Below are positions 55,615 through 64,000 of a stretch of 64,000 nucleotides of DNA, piece by piece (the first letter of the stretch is position 1; each line of letters starts with the position of its first letter). The stretch is from Amycolatopsis sp. NBC_01488 (GTDB taxonomy: Bacteria; Actinomycetota; Actinomycetes; Mycobacteriales; Pseudonocardiaceae). The stretch covers positions 2,112,001 to 2,176,000 of the forward strand of contig NZ_CP109434.1 of the NCBI RefSeq assembly GCF_036227105.1, written 5' to 3'. Made by a program: the position numbers and the translations under genes. The notes beneath the pieces were generated by a model. It made no database searches and was not told the DNA's origin. It worked only from the letters and a program-made list of their open reading frames with translations.

Positions 55615-56862
55615 TCAGGCCTGGACCGTGACCAGGCGGCTGAATTCGTGGAGCAGATCGTAGCCGTCCCACACCGCGGAGAACGTCAGGGCCGAGCCGA
55701 ACGGCACGATCCGGTCGACGCCGCGGCCCGCCAGCTCGTGCGCGAACTCCGTCAGCTCCTCGGCCATGAAGCCGAACTGGCTGACCGTCTGGTCCTTGCG
55801 CAGGACGATCGGCACCAGGTCGGACAAAGTGGACACTCGCGCGTTCGCGAACGTGCCGGCGCCGAGCCACTCACGCGGCAGCACCGCCGGATCGGCCAAC
55901 TCCAGCGTCGCGAGCCCGTTGCCGTCGAACGCGATCTCCTTGACCAGCCCGTCGACCGCGGCGCCGTACGCCGAGACGCGCTTCTGGACCGCCATCGCGG
56001 GCTCGGTGACGTGCTGTTTTGCCGAAAGCACCGCCGCCAGCAGCGTCCGGAACTCCTGGCCCGCAGAACGCGCGCCGGACTCGTCGCCCACCCAGAACAC
56101 CGCGCGCGGGGACGAGCAGGCGGCCTGGTCGAACCAGTACGAGTCGTTGTAGAAGCCCTCGGCGGCCGCCCGACGCTCCTCCGCGGACGCCCGCTGCCAG
56201 CCCGCCACCGACGCGACGGCGAACGACGAACGGTCCGGGAACGTCAGGTCACGCGCGTGCGGCGCGAGCGGGTACTTCCGCAGGGCCGTGACGGAACCGT
56301 CACCGCCCCAGATGACGCGCAGGTCGGCAGCCAGGGACAGGGCGCCGCTCACCTCGTCGCTGCGGTCGTACGTCACCATGCGCTGGGTCGCCCGGACGAC
56401 GTCCGACACCGACGAGTCCACTTCGGACAGTGCCGCGTTCAGCGCGTCCAGCACCGCCTCGGCGGCCCCGGCCGAGCGCGACGACACCCGCACGACGTTG
56501 TGGTTGCCCGCCAGCGCGGACAGCGCCCAGGAGTAGACGAAGATCGTGTCGACGTTCGCCGGCGGCACGTGGAACACCAGCCCGCGCGGGAACCGCAACG
56601 CGCCGCCACCGGAAGTGTCCAGAGTGGACAATGCCTTGGCGATCTCCCCCTTGCGCAGGAAGAACCCGAGCGACGCCAGCTCCGGGAACCGGCGCGCGGT
56701 GGCCGGGGCCAGCAGCTTGCGCGCGAACTTCGTGATGAACTCGACGATCCGCGGGTCGCCGACGCGCAGCCGGCCACCCGGCGGCGCCGCACGCAGCTCG
56801 TCGACCAGGTCGCCCACCGAAACCGCATCCGACATAGGAAAACGCTGGGTCAAGGACGTCAT
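55615..56862 (-). CDS. LuxC-like acyl-CoA/acyl-protein reductase
   Basis: The 415-residue protein has the LuxC (PF05893) aldehyde-dehydrogenase-like fold: LVFHVPPANVDTIFVYSWAL, HNVVRVSSRS, and the active-site Cys in DQAACSSPRAVFW. LuxC reduces an enzyme- or CoA-bound acyl group to an aldehyde with NADPH. Start is ATG 56862, overlapping the LuxE-like stop by 4 nt; the longer frame upstream is a shadow of luxE. No luciferase (luxAB) genes are in the window, so the role is not bioluminescence here. Confidence 0.85.
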   Translation of the reverse strand: MTSLTQRFPMSDAVSVGDLVDELRAAPPGGRLRVGDPRIVEFITKFARKLLAPATARRFPELASLGFFLRKGEIAKALSTLDTSGGGALRFPRGLVFHVPPANVDTIFVYSWALSALAGNHNVVRVSSRSAGAAEAVLDALNAALSEVDSSVSDVVRATQRMVTYDRSDEVSGALSLAADLRVIWGGDGSVTALRKYPLAPHARDLTFPDRSSFAVASVAGWQRASAEERRAAAEGFYNDSYWFDQAACSSPRAVFWVGDESGARSAGQEFRTLLAAVLSAKQHVTEPAMAVQKRVSAYGAAVDGLVKEIAFDGNGLATLELADPAVLPREWLGAGTFANARVSTLSDLVPIVLRKDQTVSQFGFMAEELTEFAHELAGRGVDRIVPFGSALTFSAVWDGYDLLHEFSRLVTVQA

Positions 56863-57911
56863 GCCGCCGCTCCCGAGAACGTGTCCGAACAACCGCGAGC
56901 TTCGGCCTTGGGCAGCCGCCCGAGCACGGAGAAGTGCTTGCCCGGCCAGTCGCCGTCGTCGATCCCGTTGTAGACGCCGAGGTCCTCGGTCAGCAGCACG
57001 TGCCCCGGGTACGACGTCGGCAGCGTCGAGACGACCTCGATCACGCCCGGCTCGCCGACCGGCTGCTCTTCCCACGTCTCCGGGTTTCGGATCACGACGT
57101 CGGCGAAGTCCGGGCAGTACAGCGAATTCCCGGACGGGCCCTCGAGGAACACCGTGCCGATCTGCTCGATCATCCCGTAGTAGTTGTGGATCCGGGTGAG
57201 CCCGGTGTCCTCTTTGAACCGCCGCCGGAACTCGGTGTTGTCCACCGCGCGATCGATCAGCTTCTTCCAGCCACCACTGTGGATCAGGATCCCGTTCGAG
57301 AGGTCCAGGTTGTTGTCCCGCGCGACCTCGTACAGGTACAGCCACACCATGAACGTGAAGCCGAAGATCAGGAACGGCTTGTCGCCGTACTCGGCCAGGA
57401 ACTTCTTGACGGCCTCGATGTCCGGCTGGTCGTTCTCGTCCAGCACGTACGTGTGCTTGCGGCCGAAGTTCGCCATGCCCAGCACGCCCGCACCGCGCGC
57501 GGAGAAGGACCGCCGGTTCTTGATGATGCCGATCGTGTCGACCATCAGCATCGGCAGCCGCTCGCCGCCGAGGACCTCCTGCAGCGTCGCGCCCAGCTGC
57601 TTGGTCTGCGCTCCCGCCGCCTCCTTGTCGAGGTAGATCCGCGACGCGCCGGCGCCGGTGGTGCCCGACGACGTCAGCGTCTTGAACACCTCGGTGTCCG
57701 GAATGGACTTCAGGTCGTGCGTCTTGAACATCCGCACCGGCAGCCACGGCAGGTCCGCGATCGACGCGAACGCGGCGTCTGGCGCGATTCCCAGCGACGC
57801 CAGGATCCGTTCGTAGCCTTCGGAATTCGCCCGGTGGTGCGCGGTCAGCGAAGCAAGCTCGGGCAGCAGCAACGCCTCCCGGTCGGCCTGCGACCGAGTG
57901 AACACGCTCAT
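56859..57911 (-). CDS. LuxE-like acyl-protein synthetase
   Basis: The 350-residue protein of the LuxE/PaaK adenylating superfamily has VFKTLTSSGTTG (AMP-binding P-loop), IHSGGWKKL, RIHNYYGMIEQ and a downstream LLTEDLG acidic motif. LuxE activates a carboxylate as acyl-AMP and passes it through a Cys to LuxC. It starts inside the stop of the 26-codon micro-ORF (ATGA) and overlaps luxC at its end. Confidence 0.87.
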   Translation of the reverse strand: MSVFTRSQADREALLLPELASLTAHHRANSEGYERILASLGIAPDAAFASIADLPWLPVRMFKTHDLKSIPDTEVFKTLTSSGTTGAGASRIYLDKEAAGAQTKQLGATLQEVLGGERLPMLMVDTIGIIKNRRSFSARGAGVLGMANFGRKHTYVLDENDQPDIEAVKKFLAEYGDKPFLIFGFTFMVWLYLYEVARDNNLDLSNGILIHSGGWKKLIDRAVDNTEFRRRFKEDTGLTRIHNYYGMIEQIGTVFLEGPSGNSLYCPDFADVVIRNPETWEEQPVGEPGVIEVVSTLPTSYPGHVLLTEDLGVYNGIDDGDWPGKHFSVLGRLPKAEARGCSDTFSGAAA

Positions 57912-57988
57912 GCGCCGACCTCGCTGACGCTCAGTTCGGCCTGAGCGGCGAGCGCTGTGTTGAATGATTCACTCGCAAGCTCGCTCAT
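57908..57988 (-). CDS. 26-residue micro-ORF coupled at both ends
   Basis: ATG 57988 overlaps the AMP-ligase stop (ATGA) and the TGA at 57910-57908 overlaps the LuxE-like start (ATGA). GGAGG stands 7 nt before its ATG. The peptide begins MSELASESFNTALAAQAE and ends SEVGA: acidic, no Cys or Lys, one amphipathic helix possible. Such exact spacing on both sides argues for translation. It may be a carrier- or enzyme-binding peptide, a peptide substrate, or only a coupling device. No family recognised. Confidence 0.6.
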   Translation of the reverse strand: MSELASESFNTALAAQAELSVSEVGA

Positions 57989-59379
57989 ACCTTCGCCTCC
58001 AGTGACCGGTAGTCGATCTTGCCGCTGGCCAGCAGCGGCACGGTGTCGATCGGGCGGACGTCGAACCCGCTGGCGTGCAGGTGCAGCCGCTCGGACAGCG
58101 CCCGCGACGCGTCCTTGCAGATGTCCTTGTCGACGCCCTCGGCGAACAGCACCACCTTGTCGCCGGCGGGCACCGCCGCCACCACGTCGATCCCGACGGC
58201 CGCCACGCGCACGGCTTGCTCGAGGTCGTCGAGGCTGACGCGGTTGCCGAACACCTTGCCGATGCGCTTGAGCCGCCCGGTGATGAACAGGTACCCCTCC
58301 TCGTCGAGGTACCCGAGGTCACCGGTGGCGAGCACGCCGCCGTATTCGTCGCCCTTGGCCAGGCCGGACTCGTCGTCCGCGTAACCCAGCATCACATTGG
58401 GCCCACGGTAGACGACCTCACCGACGATTTTGGGGTGCGTGGTCTCCGAACCGTCGTCCCGGCGGACCGCGAACTTCCCGCCCGGCAGCGCCGGCCCGGC
58501 GGAACCTAGCTTTTCGGCCAGCCGTTCGGCGGGCACGGTCGTCATCCGCGGCGCGGCCTCGGTCTGGCCGTACATGACGTACATCCGGCCGCCGACCGCG
58601 GTCATCTTGTCGTTGAACTCGGCGATCAGCTCGTCGCGCAGCTTCCCGCCGGCCTGCGTCAGCGTGCGCAGCGTCGGGTACTTCGCGGGGTCGAACTTGA
58701 GCCGCCGCAGCATTTCGTAGTGGTACGGGACGCCCGAAAGCGATGTGACGCCGTAGGTGGTCACCGCGTCCCAGAAGCCGCGGCCGAGCACGCCCGACGG
58801 CTCGATCACGACGGTCGCGTCCCGCACCAGGTGCGAGTTCAGCACCGACAGGCCGTAGCTGTAGTGCAGCGGCAGGCACGTCGGCGCGACTTCGTCGGCG
58901 TCGATGTGCAGCACCTGCGCGATGGCGTCGGCGTTGGCCAGGACTGCCTGGCGCGACAGCCGGACGAGCTTCGGGTTGCCGGTGGACCCGCTGGTCGGGA
59001 GCAGTACGGCGAGGTCGGGATGCGGCGTCACGCCGTCGGCCGACGAGCGGACCCAGTCGGAGCCCTGCCCGGTGTACCCGTCGGGCGCGTCGCCCGAAGC
59101 CGACAGCACCGCCGCGGGCCGGAAGCGCGCGACCAGCTCGGCCAGCACGTCGGCGTCGAGCGCCGGGTCGATCAGCGCGATCGCCCGCCCGGACTCGAAC
59201 GCGCCCAGGTAGGTCAGCACGCTCGGCAGGTCGACCGACATCCGCGCGAACACGACGCCGACGGGCAGCGCGGCCAGCTCGTCCATCCGCTTGCCGACCT
59301 CGGCCGACAGTTCCGCGCCCGCCAGCGTGCGGCCCCCGGCCACATCGACCAGCCGGGCTCCCGCACCCAACAGCGTCAC
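57985..59379 (-). CDS. AMP-dependent acyl-CoA/acyl-ACP ligase
   Basis: The 464-residue ANL-superfamily enzyme has P-loop LLPTSGSTGNPKLV, YGQTEAAPRM, ATGDLGYLDEEGYLFITGR and the C-terminal catalytic Lys in LLASGKIDYRSL. It activates a carboxylic acid as adenylate. With the small ACP gene two genes upstream, acyl-ACP formation is likely. Start is GTG 59379 within the SDR stop (GTGA), and the stop is shared with the micro-ORF start. Confidence 0.88.
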   Translation of the reverse strand: MTLLGAGARLVDVAGGRTLAGAELSAEVGKRMDELAALPVGVVFARMSVDLPSVLTYLGAFESGRAIALIDPALDADVLAELVARFRPAAVLSASGDAPDGYTGQGSDWVRSSADGVTPHPDLAVLLPTSGSTGNPKLVRLSRQAVLANADAIAQVLHIDADEVAPTCLPLHYSYGLSVLNSHLVRDATVVIEPSGVLGRGFWDAVTTYGVTSLSGVPYHYEMLRRLKFDPAKYPTLRTLTQAGGKLRDELIAEFNDKMTAVGGRMYVMYGQTEAAPRMTTVPAERLAEKLGSAGPALPGGKFAVRRDDGSETTHPKIVGEVVYRGPNVMLGYADDESGLAKGDEYGGVLATGDLGYLDEEGYLFITGRLKRIGKVFGNRVSLDDLEQAVRVAAVGIDVVAAVPAGDKVVLFAEGVDKDICKDASRALSERLHLHASGFDVRPIDTVPLLASGKIDYRSLEAKV

Positions 59380-60107
59380 AGCACCAAGCCTCCGTCGACG
59401 CCCAGCACCTGCCCGGTGATGAAGGACGCCTCATCACTCACCAGGAACCGGATCGCGTTCGCCACGTCTTCCGCCCGGCCGAGCCGCCCGAGCGGTGTCT
59501 TGCCGGTGTTCTCCGCCTTCGCGACCTCGCTCAGGCCCGCGGTCAGGTCGGTCTCGATCACGCCCGGCGCGACCGCGTTGACCCGGATGCCGGACCGGCC
59601 GAGTTCCTTCGCCGCCGACCGCGCGATGTTCGCCACCGCTGCCTTCGAGGCCGCGTATACCGTCTGACCAGCACTTCCGTACTCGCCGACGATCGAGGCG
59701 AGCACGACGATCGAGCCGGTCTTCTTGCGCATCATCGCCCGGGCCGCGGCCTGGACGGTGTGCAGCGTGCCGGCGACGTTCGTGCTCAGGGTCGTGTCGA
59801 CGAGCTCCTCGCGGATCATCCCGAGCAGCGCGTCTTCCATGATCCCGGCGTTGGCCACGACGACGTCGAGCTTGCCGTGCTCCTTCGCGACGCCCCTGAC
59901 CAGCGAAGACACCGCCTTGGCGTCGGTGACGTCCAAAGCGAGACCGGCCGCGGCGCCGGCGGCCGAAGCGGCCTCCTTGGCGCGGGCTTCGTCACGGCCG
60001 GTGAGCACCACCGTCGCGCCCGCTTCGACGAGCGCGCGGACGGTGGCCAGGCCGATCCCCCGCGTCCCGCCGGTGACGAGCGCGACGCGACCGGACAGAT
60101 CAGTCAT
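59376..60107 (-). CDS. FabG-like 3-oxoacyl-ACP reductase (SDR)
   Basis: The 243-residue classical SDR has TGGTRGIG, VANAGI, catalytic Ser in VLASIVG, YAASKAA and a FabG-like C-terminus FITGQVLGVDGGLVL. It probably makes a 3-hydroxyacyl chain on the neighbouring carrier protein. It begins within the ACP gene (8-nt overlap) and ends inside the ligase start. Confidence 0.87.
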   Translation of the reverse strand: MTDLSGRVALVTGGTRGIGLATVRALVEAGATVVLTGRDEARAKEAASAAGAAAGLALDVTDAKAVSSLVRGVAKEHGKLDVVVANAGIMEDALLGMIREELVDTTLSTNVAGTLHTVQAAARAMMRKKTGSIVVLASIVGEYGSAGQTVYAASKAAVANIARSAAKELGRSGIRVNAVAPGVIETDLTAGLSEVAKAENTGKTPLGRLGRAEDVANAIRFLVSDEASFITGQVLGVDGGLVL

Positions 60108-60348
60108 TCTTCGCCTGCAGCTCGGTCACCATGTCCACGGCGACCTTGAAGCTGGACATGTCGATCACCTGGTCGGTGTCGAACTCGACGTCGAACTCGT
60201 CCTCGATGGCCGCGACCAGCGCCATGTGGCCGACCGAGTCCCACGCCTCGATGTCGCGGTACTTCAGGTTCTCGACGTCCACGTCGCCGTCGAGGTCCAG
60301 CGCCTCGACGAAGACCTCGCGCAGCTTGGGGGCAACCGACATGCTCAT
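60100..60348 (-). CDS. Acyl carrier protein
   Basis: The 82-residue acidic protein has the phosphopantetheine site WDSVGHMALVAAIEDEF (Ser in DSVGHM). Short and free-standing, so it holds one acyl group for the enzymes encoded around it. ATG 60348 or ATG 60342 may be the start; AGGAG precedes both. It lies 5 nt downstream of the LpxA-like gene and overlaps fabG. Confidence 0.92.
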   Translation of the reverse strand: MSMSVAPKLREVFVEALDLDGDVDVENLKYRDIEAWDSVGHMALVAAIEDEFDVEFDTDQVIDMSSFKVAVDMVTELQAKND

Positions 60349-60353
60349 GACTC

Positions 60354-61073
60354 CTAGTGTTCCTCGCGCGGGCGGGCGTCCCACGCCTTGACCAAGGTAG
60401 AGAGGTCGCCGGGCAGGGTGACGTCCGGGAGACCTTCCTTGCCCTTCAGCCACGGCCCGAGCGCTTCGATCGTCTCCTCGTCGACGCCGCGGCGGGACAG
60501 GCCGACGACGTTGACGCCGGTGACGCGCGCCGGGTTGCCGACGGCGATGGTGAACGCGCCGATCTCGCGCCGCACCGCCGAGCCCATCCCGATCATCGCG
60601 CCGGGCCCGATCACGACCTTCTGGTGCAGGATCGCGCCCATGCCGAGGTTGGCGCCGTCCCAGATGTGGCAGTGGCCGCCGGTGACGGCGTTCGAGGCGA
60701 TCGTCACACTGTCGCCGACCAGGCAGTCGTGCGCGACGTGGGAGTTGCGCAGGAAGTAGCCGTCGCTGCCGATCGTCGTTGTCCGCCAGGTCCCTTGGTG
60801 GACGCTCACGTACTCGCGGATCCGGTTGCGGCTGCCGATGACGACGCCGTGGCCGTCGTGATCCGGGTCACCCGACGGCGCGGCGGCCCAGGCGTCCGGG
60901 TGGGGGCGGCCGCGGTCCTCGCCGGGCGTGCCGATCGTCACGTGCGGGCCGATCCAGTTGCCGTCGCCGATCCGGGCCGGCCCGACGATCACGGCGAACG
61001 GCCCGATCACGTTGTCGTCGCCGAGTTCGACGCCTTCGCCGAGGACGGCGGTCGGGTGGATGCGGTTGGCCAC
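60354..61073 (-). CDS. LpxA-like acyl-ACP sugar acyltransferase
   Basis: The 239-residue left-handed beta-helix protein opens [20 protein letters not shown]. It has [10 protein letters not shown] and [12 protein letters not shown], where His115 aligns with catalytic His125 of E. coli LpxA. It keeps the LpxA C-terminal landmark [18 protein letters not shown]. The middle carries a Gly/Asp-rich insertion (about 50-76). LpxA transfers a 3-hydroxyacyl chain from ACP to C3 of UDP-GlcNAc. In this Gram-positive context, with its own ACP and an aminotransferase pair next door, N-acylation of a 3-amino sugar is the likely reaction. Confidence 0.85.
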   Translation of the reverse strand: MANRIHPTAVLGEGVELGDDNVIGPFAVIVGPARIGDGNWIGPHVTIGTPGEDRGRPHPDAWAAAPSGDPDHDGHGVVIGSRNRIREYVSVHQGTWRTTTIGSDGYFLRNSHVAHDCLVGDSVTIASNAVTGGHCHIWDGANLGMGAILHQKVVIGPGAMIGMGSAVRREIGAFTIAVGNPARVTGVNVVGLSRRGVDEETIEALGPWLKGKEGLPDVTLPGDLSTLVKAWDARPREEH

Positions 61074-61222
61074 GGGCGGGTATCCGTTCGTCGGCGGCTG
61101 GGTACTGGGCGTGCTACCGCGCCCGGTAACGTGTGGCCCGCGTTCATGCAGGGCGGCCGGGCGCAGAACCGGCGGCTCACTGTACCGGACGCGCCGAAAT
61201 CGCCTGCCGAGAGAGACTGCCC

Positions 61223-62329
61223 ATGATCCCCATCACTGTGGTCGACGTCCGCGACGCGGAGGACCTCGTCGTCGAGGTGCTGCGCTCCGGCGCCATCGCA
61301 CAGGGACCGATGGTCAAGCGCTTCGAAGACGCCTTCGCGGCCGTCTCCGGGACCAAGCACGCGATCGCGGTCAACAACGGGACCACCGCGCTGGTCGCCG
61401 CGCTCCAGGTGCTCGACCTGAAGCCGGGCGACGAGGTCGTGACGTCGCCGTTCACCTTCGTCGCGACGCTGAACGCGATCCTCGAGGCCGGCGCGACCGT
61501 CCGCTTCGCCGACATCCGGCGCGACGACTTCGCGATCGACCCCGACGCCGTGGCCAAGGCGGTGACGGACCGCACGAAGGTGCTCATGCCGGTGCACCTC
61601 TACGGCCAGACCGCGGACATGGGCAAGCTCGCCCCGCTGGCCGCCGAGCACGGCCTCCAGGTCATCGAGGACTCCGCGCAGGCCGTCGGCGCGTCGTTCG
61701 AGGGCAAGCAGGCCGGCTCGTTCGGCATCGGCTGCTTCTCGCTGTACGCGACGAAGAACATCACCACCGCCGAGGGCGGCGTCATCACGACGGACGACGA
61801 CGCGCTGGCCGACAAGCTCCGCGTGCTGCGCAACCAGGGCATGCGCGCCCGCTACCAGTACGAGGTCGCCGGGCACAACTACCGGATGACCGACCTGCAC
61901 GCGGCGGTCGGCATCCCGCAGCTGGCGAAGCTCGACCAGCTGACCGCGGCCCGCCAGGCGAACGCGAAGCGGCTCTCGGAGGGCCTCGCGGGCACGCCGG
62001 GCCTCGAGGTGCCGAAGGTGCTGCCGGGCCGCGAGCACGTGTGGCACCAGTACACCGTGCTGGTCGGGCCGCACGCGTTCCTCTCGCGCGACGAGCTGGC
62101 CGCGGCGCTCACCGAGCGCGGCATCGGCAACGGCATCTACTACCCCAAGATCGTCTTCGACTACGACTGCTACGCGGGTCACGACCTGATCCCGGGCGCG
62201 CGCGTCGAGGACTTCCCGGTGGCGCAGGCGGTTGCCGCGCAGGCGCTTTCGCTGCCGGTGCACCCGCACCTGACCGAGTCCGACCTGGACACCATCATCG
62301 AAACCGTTCGCGAGGTACTGGGCGCATGA
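61223..62329 (+). CDS. DegT/DnrJ/EryC1 sugar aminotransferase, GnnB/WlbC-like
   Basis: The 368-residue PLP enzyme has [25 protein letters not shown] and PLP Lys in [14 protein letters not shown]. It aminates a keto-sugar nucleotide. The ATGA-coupled Gfo/Idh oxidoreductase downstream makes C3 of UDP-GlcNAc (or its uronate) the likely position, as in GnnA/GnnB or WlbA/WlbC. Start is ATG 61223, divergent from the LpxA-like gene over 149 bp. Confidence 0.87.
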   Translation: MIPITVVDVRDAEDLVVEVLRSGAIAQGPMVKRFEDAFAAVSGTKHAIAVNNGTTALVAALQVLDLKPGDEVVTSPFTFVATLNAILEAGATVRFADIRRDDFAIDPDAVAKAVTDRTKVLMPVHLYGQTADMGKLAPLAAEHGLQVIEDSAQAVGASFEGKQAGSFGIGCFSLYATKNITTAEGGVITTDDDALADKLRVLRNQGMRARYQYEVAGHNYRMTDLHAAVGIPQLAKLDQLTAARQANAKRLSEGLAGTPGLEVPKVLPGREHVWHQYTVLVGPHAFLSRDELAAALTERGIGNGIYYPKIVFDYDCYAGHDLIPGARVEDFPVAQAVAAQALSLPVHPHLTESDLDTIIETVREVLGA

Positions 62330-63282
62330 CGCATCGGATCGCTCTTGTCGGGACCGGGAACATGGGATCGCTGCACGCCCGCGTGCTCGCCGGCAACGAA
62401 CGCGTGGAGCTCGTCCGCGTGATCGATCCGCGTGAGGAAGCGGGCAAGGCCGTCGCCGAGCGGTACGAAACCCAGTGGACGCCGGAGATCGGCGAACTGT
62501 CCGATGTGGACGCCGTCGTGCTCGCGTCGGCCACCGAGGTGCACTACGACCTGGCGCAGGAAATCCTCGGCCAGGGCAAGCCGATGCTGGTCGAAAAGCC
62601 GGTGTGCAACAGCTTCGAGAAGTCGCAGGAGATCGTCTCGCTGGCGGCGAAGAACGACATCCCGCTGATGTGTGGCCTGCTGGAGCGTTACAACCCGGCG
62701 GTGATGACCGCGCGGGCGCTGGTCCAGGAGCCGGTGCACCTGATGGCCCGCCGCCACGGCCCGTACGCGCCGCGCATCAAGACCGGCGTCGCGTGGGACC
62801 TGCTGGTGCACGACGTCGACCTGGCGATCCAGTTCTTCGGCGGCGCGACGCCGTCGCGAGTCACCTCCGGCGCGGGCTACTTCCACCCGTCGTCGGTCGA
62901 GGGCGCCGAGGACACCATCGAGACGGTGCTGTCGTTCCCGACCGGCCTGGCCACGGTGTCGGCGTCGCGGCTGGGCCAGAAGAAGGTCCGGTCGCTGGTC
63001 GTGTCGGAGCTGGACCGGCTGATCGAGATCGACCTGCTCCGCCGCGACGTCACGATCTACCGGCACGTCTCGCACGACTCCGTCACCCCGGACGGCCTCG
63101 GCTACCGGCAGCAGACGGTCATCGAGATCCCGGAGCTGATCACCGCGCGCGAGCCGCTGGCCACCCAGCTGGACCGGTTCTGCGACCTGCTCGAAGGCAA
63201 GGTCGACGCGGACGCCGAGCGCGAGCTGATCCTGCCGTCGCACCACGTCGTCGAGCAGGTCCTGACGCAGGCCGCCGCCTAG
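62326..63282 (+). CDS. Gfo/Idh/MocA oxidoreductase, GnnA/WlbA-like
   Basis: The 318-residue NAD-dependent enzyme has Rossmann motif [14 protein letters not shown], the EKPV Lys and catalytic HDVDLAI His of the family. Members such as WlbA and GnnA oxidise C3 of UDP-GlcNAc(A) to a ketone for transamination by a DegT enzyme, and the ATGA overlap with the DegT gene makes that pairing explicit. The long frame upstream of ATG 62326 is a shadow. Confidence 0.87.
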   Translation: MTHRIALVGTGNMGSLHARVLAGNERVELVRVIDPREEAGKAVAERYETQWTPEIGELSDVDAVVLASATEVHYDLAQEILGQGKPMLVEKPVCNSFEKSQEIVSLAAKNDIPLMCGLLERYNPAVMTARALVQEPVHLMARRHGPYAPRIKTGVAWDLLVHDVDLAIQFFGGATPSRVTSGAGYFHPSSVEGAEDTIETVLSFPTGLATVSASRLGQKKVRSLVVSELDRLIEIDLLRRDVTIYRHVSHDSVTPDGLGYRQQTVIEIPELITAREPLATQLDRFCDLLEGKVDADAERELILPSHHVVEQVLTQAAA

Positions 63283-64000
63283 CTCACCGGCACCGGGAAG
63301 GCCGCCGGGCTTCGGCGGCCGTCCGGGCCCACCGCGCGGACGGCGAAGAAGACGTTGTCCTTCGACAGGTCGATCTTCGCCGTCAGCGCCGGGCCGACGT
63401 CGATCGCGTGCGTCCAGTCCGGCGCCGTCGTTTCGCGCCACAGGACCTCGTAGCCGACCGCGCCCGGCGTCGCGTCCCACAGCAGGTCCGAGTCGTTGGT
63501 CAGCGCTGCCGTGCGGATCTTCACGCCCTTCGGCGTGCCCGGCGCCGTCGCGAGCGACCACAGCGCGGCGCCGTTCACCCGCGCGACCCTGGCGATGAAC
63601 GGGAAGTCGCAGAACTCAGGCAGGTCGCCGTACTGGACGCCGTTCTCCACGCGGACGTCCTGGTGCTGGTGCGCGAAGTCCTCGGCGGGCTCGGTGAACC
63701 GCGCCGCCGGATAGCCCTGCTCCAGGAACCCGATGTGGTCACCGCCGCGCAGATAGCGGTCGCGGCGGTAGATCACCCGGACCGTCATGCCGGTCGCGTC
63801 ATTCTCCGCCACGGACTTCACGAACCGGGCCAGCTGCCGCGGCGGGGAGTCGTTTTCGCCGCCGACGCTGCGGCGCAGGCTCGCTTCGGCCGGCGTCTCC
63901 GCGGTCGGGACGCCCTCGGCGAACAAGCGGATCGCGAACGGGTCGCGCGTGCCGTCGTCGGCGCGGCTGGAGCCGACGATGTCGTCGGTGAACATCGCCT
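63279..64000 (-). CDS. M28-type zinc aminopeptidase, C-terminal part (5' end outside window)
   Basis: The frame is open to the right edge, so the N-terminal part is missing. The visible 240 residues contain [10 protein letters not shown] and the M28 peptidase C-terminal elements ([55 protein letters not shown]). A fibronectin type III-like module follows ([20 protein letters not shown] to the end). Probably a secreted or envelope peptidase. It overlaps the oxidoreductase stop by 4 nt. Confidence 0.8.
   Translation of the reverse strand, partial: AMFTDDIVGSSRADDGTRDPFAIRLFAEGVPTAETPAEASLRRSVGGENDSPPRQLARFVKSVAENDATGMTVRVIYRRDRYLRGGDHIGFLEQGYPAARFTEPAEDFAHQHQDVRVENGVQYGDLPEFCDFPFIARVARVNGAALWSLATAPGTPKGVKIRTAALTNDSDLLWDATPGAVGYEVLWRETTAPDWTHAIDVGPALTAKIDLSKDNVFFAVRAVGPDGRRSPAAFPVPVS

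Overview
The window is high-GC, densely coded actinobacterial DNA. The gene content is that of a mycolata-related actinomycete, most likely Pseudonocardiaceae (Amycolatopsis-like). The main evidence is a near-complete arabinogalactan gene set (glf, glfT1, glfT2, dprE1, dprE2, the ubiA-type DPPR synthase and its PAP2 phosphatase, aftB, and the wzm/wzt exporter), the proteasome activator Bpa, and type VII secretion accessory genes. The genus is inferred; no rRNA gene is present to confirm it.

Layout. (a) 1-12.9 kb is mixed housekeeping: the C-terminal end of a LuxR-type regulator, a G1 (eqolisin) peptidase, a three-gene NMT1/SsuA-type ABC importer divergent from a CitA/CitB-like two-component system, an SDR, a secreted trypsin-like protease, an S4-domain protein, an Ldh_2-family oxidoreductase, a VOC gene carrying two compensating frameshifts, a patatin and tRNA-Ser(UGA). 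(b) 13-18 kb holds a MarR regulator, a YpfJ-type zinc protease, a quinone oxidoreductase, a class-V aminotransferase-fold protein and Bpa; the last three match the Rv3777-Rv3778c-Rv3780 neighbourhood of Mycobacterium tuberculosis. (c) 19.2-25.8 kb is a complete pseudaminic acid pathway (pseB, C, F, G, H, I). The pseI-pseH operon begins with a short protein carrying sialyltransferase (GT29-like) motifs. (d) 25.9-28.6 kb is wzm-wzt-glfT1. (e) 28.6-32.1 kb is a type VII secretion accessory block (PPE-like protein, DUF3558 lipoprotein, a small helical protein, EspG). (f) 32.5-45.1 kb is the main arabinogalactan block. (g) 45.2-54.2 kb has an F420-type oxidoreductase, a HAD phosphatase, an acyltransferase and several large GT-C-like membrane proteins including AftB. 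(h) 54.6-63.3 kb is a tightly overlapping operon: an LpxA-like acyltransferase, an acyl carrier protein, a FabG-like SDR, an AMP-ligase, a 26-codon micro-ORF, LuxE-like and LuxC-like proteins and a UPF0104-type membrane protein. It is divergent from a DegT aminotransferase and a Gfo/Idh oxidoreductase.

How the genes work together. Regions d, f and part of g make decaprenyl-phosphate-linked galactan, export it and supply arabinose from decaprenylphosphoryl-arabinose. Region c makes CMP-pseudaminic acid, and the GT29-like protein is the obvious candidate to transfer it. Region h is the most unusual part. The combination Gfo/Idh + DegT + LpxA is the one used by GnnA/GnnB/LpxA in some Gram-negatives to make a 3-N-acylated amino-sugar nucleotide. 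Here it comes with its own carrier protein, acyl-activating enzymes and a possible lipid-flipping membrane protein, in a Gram-positive lineage.

Two related intergenic repeats of about 130 bp, each with DnaA-box-like sites, lie in inverted orientation at 18.0 and 54.3 kb. They bracket most of the polysaccharide region, and each begins exactly 25 nt past a stop codon.
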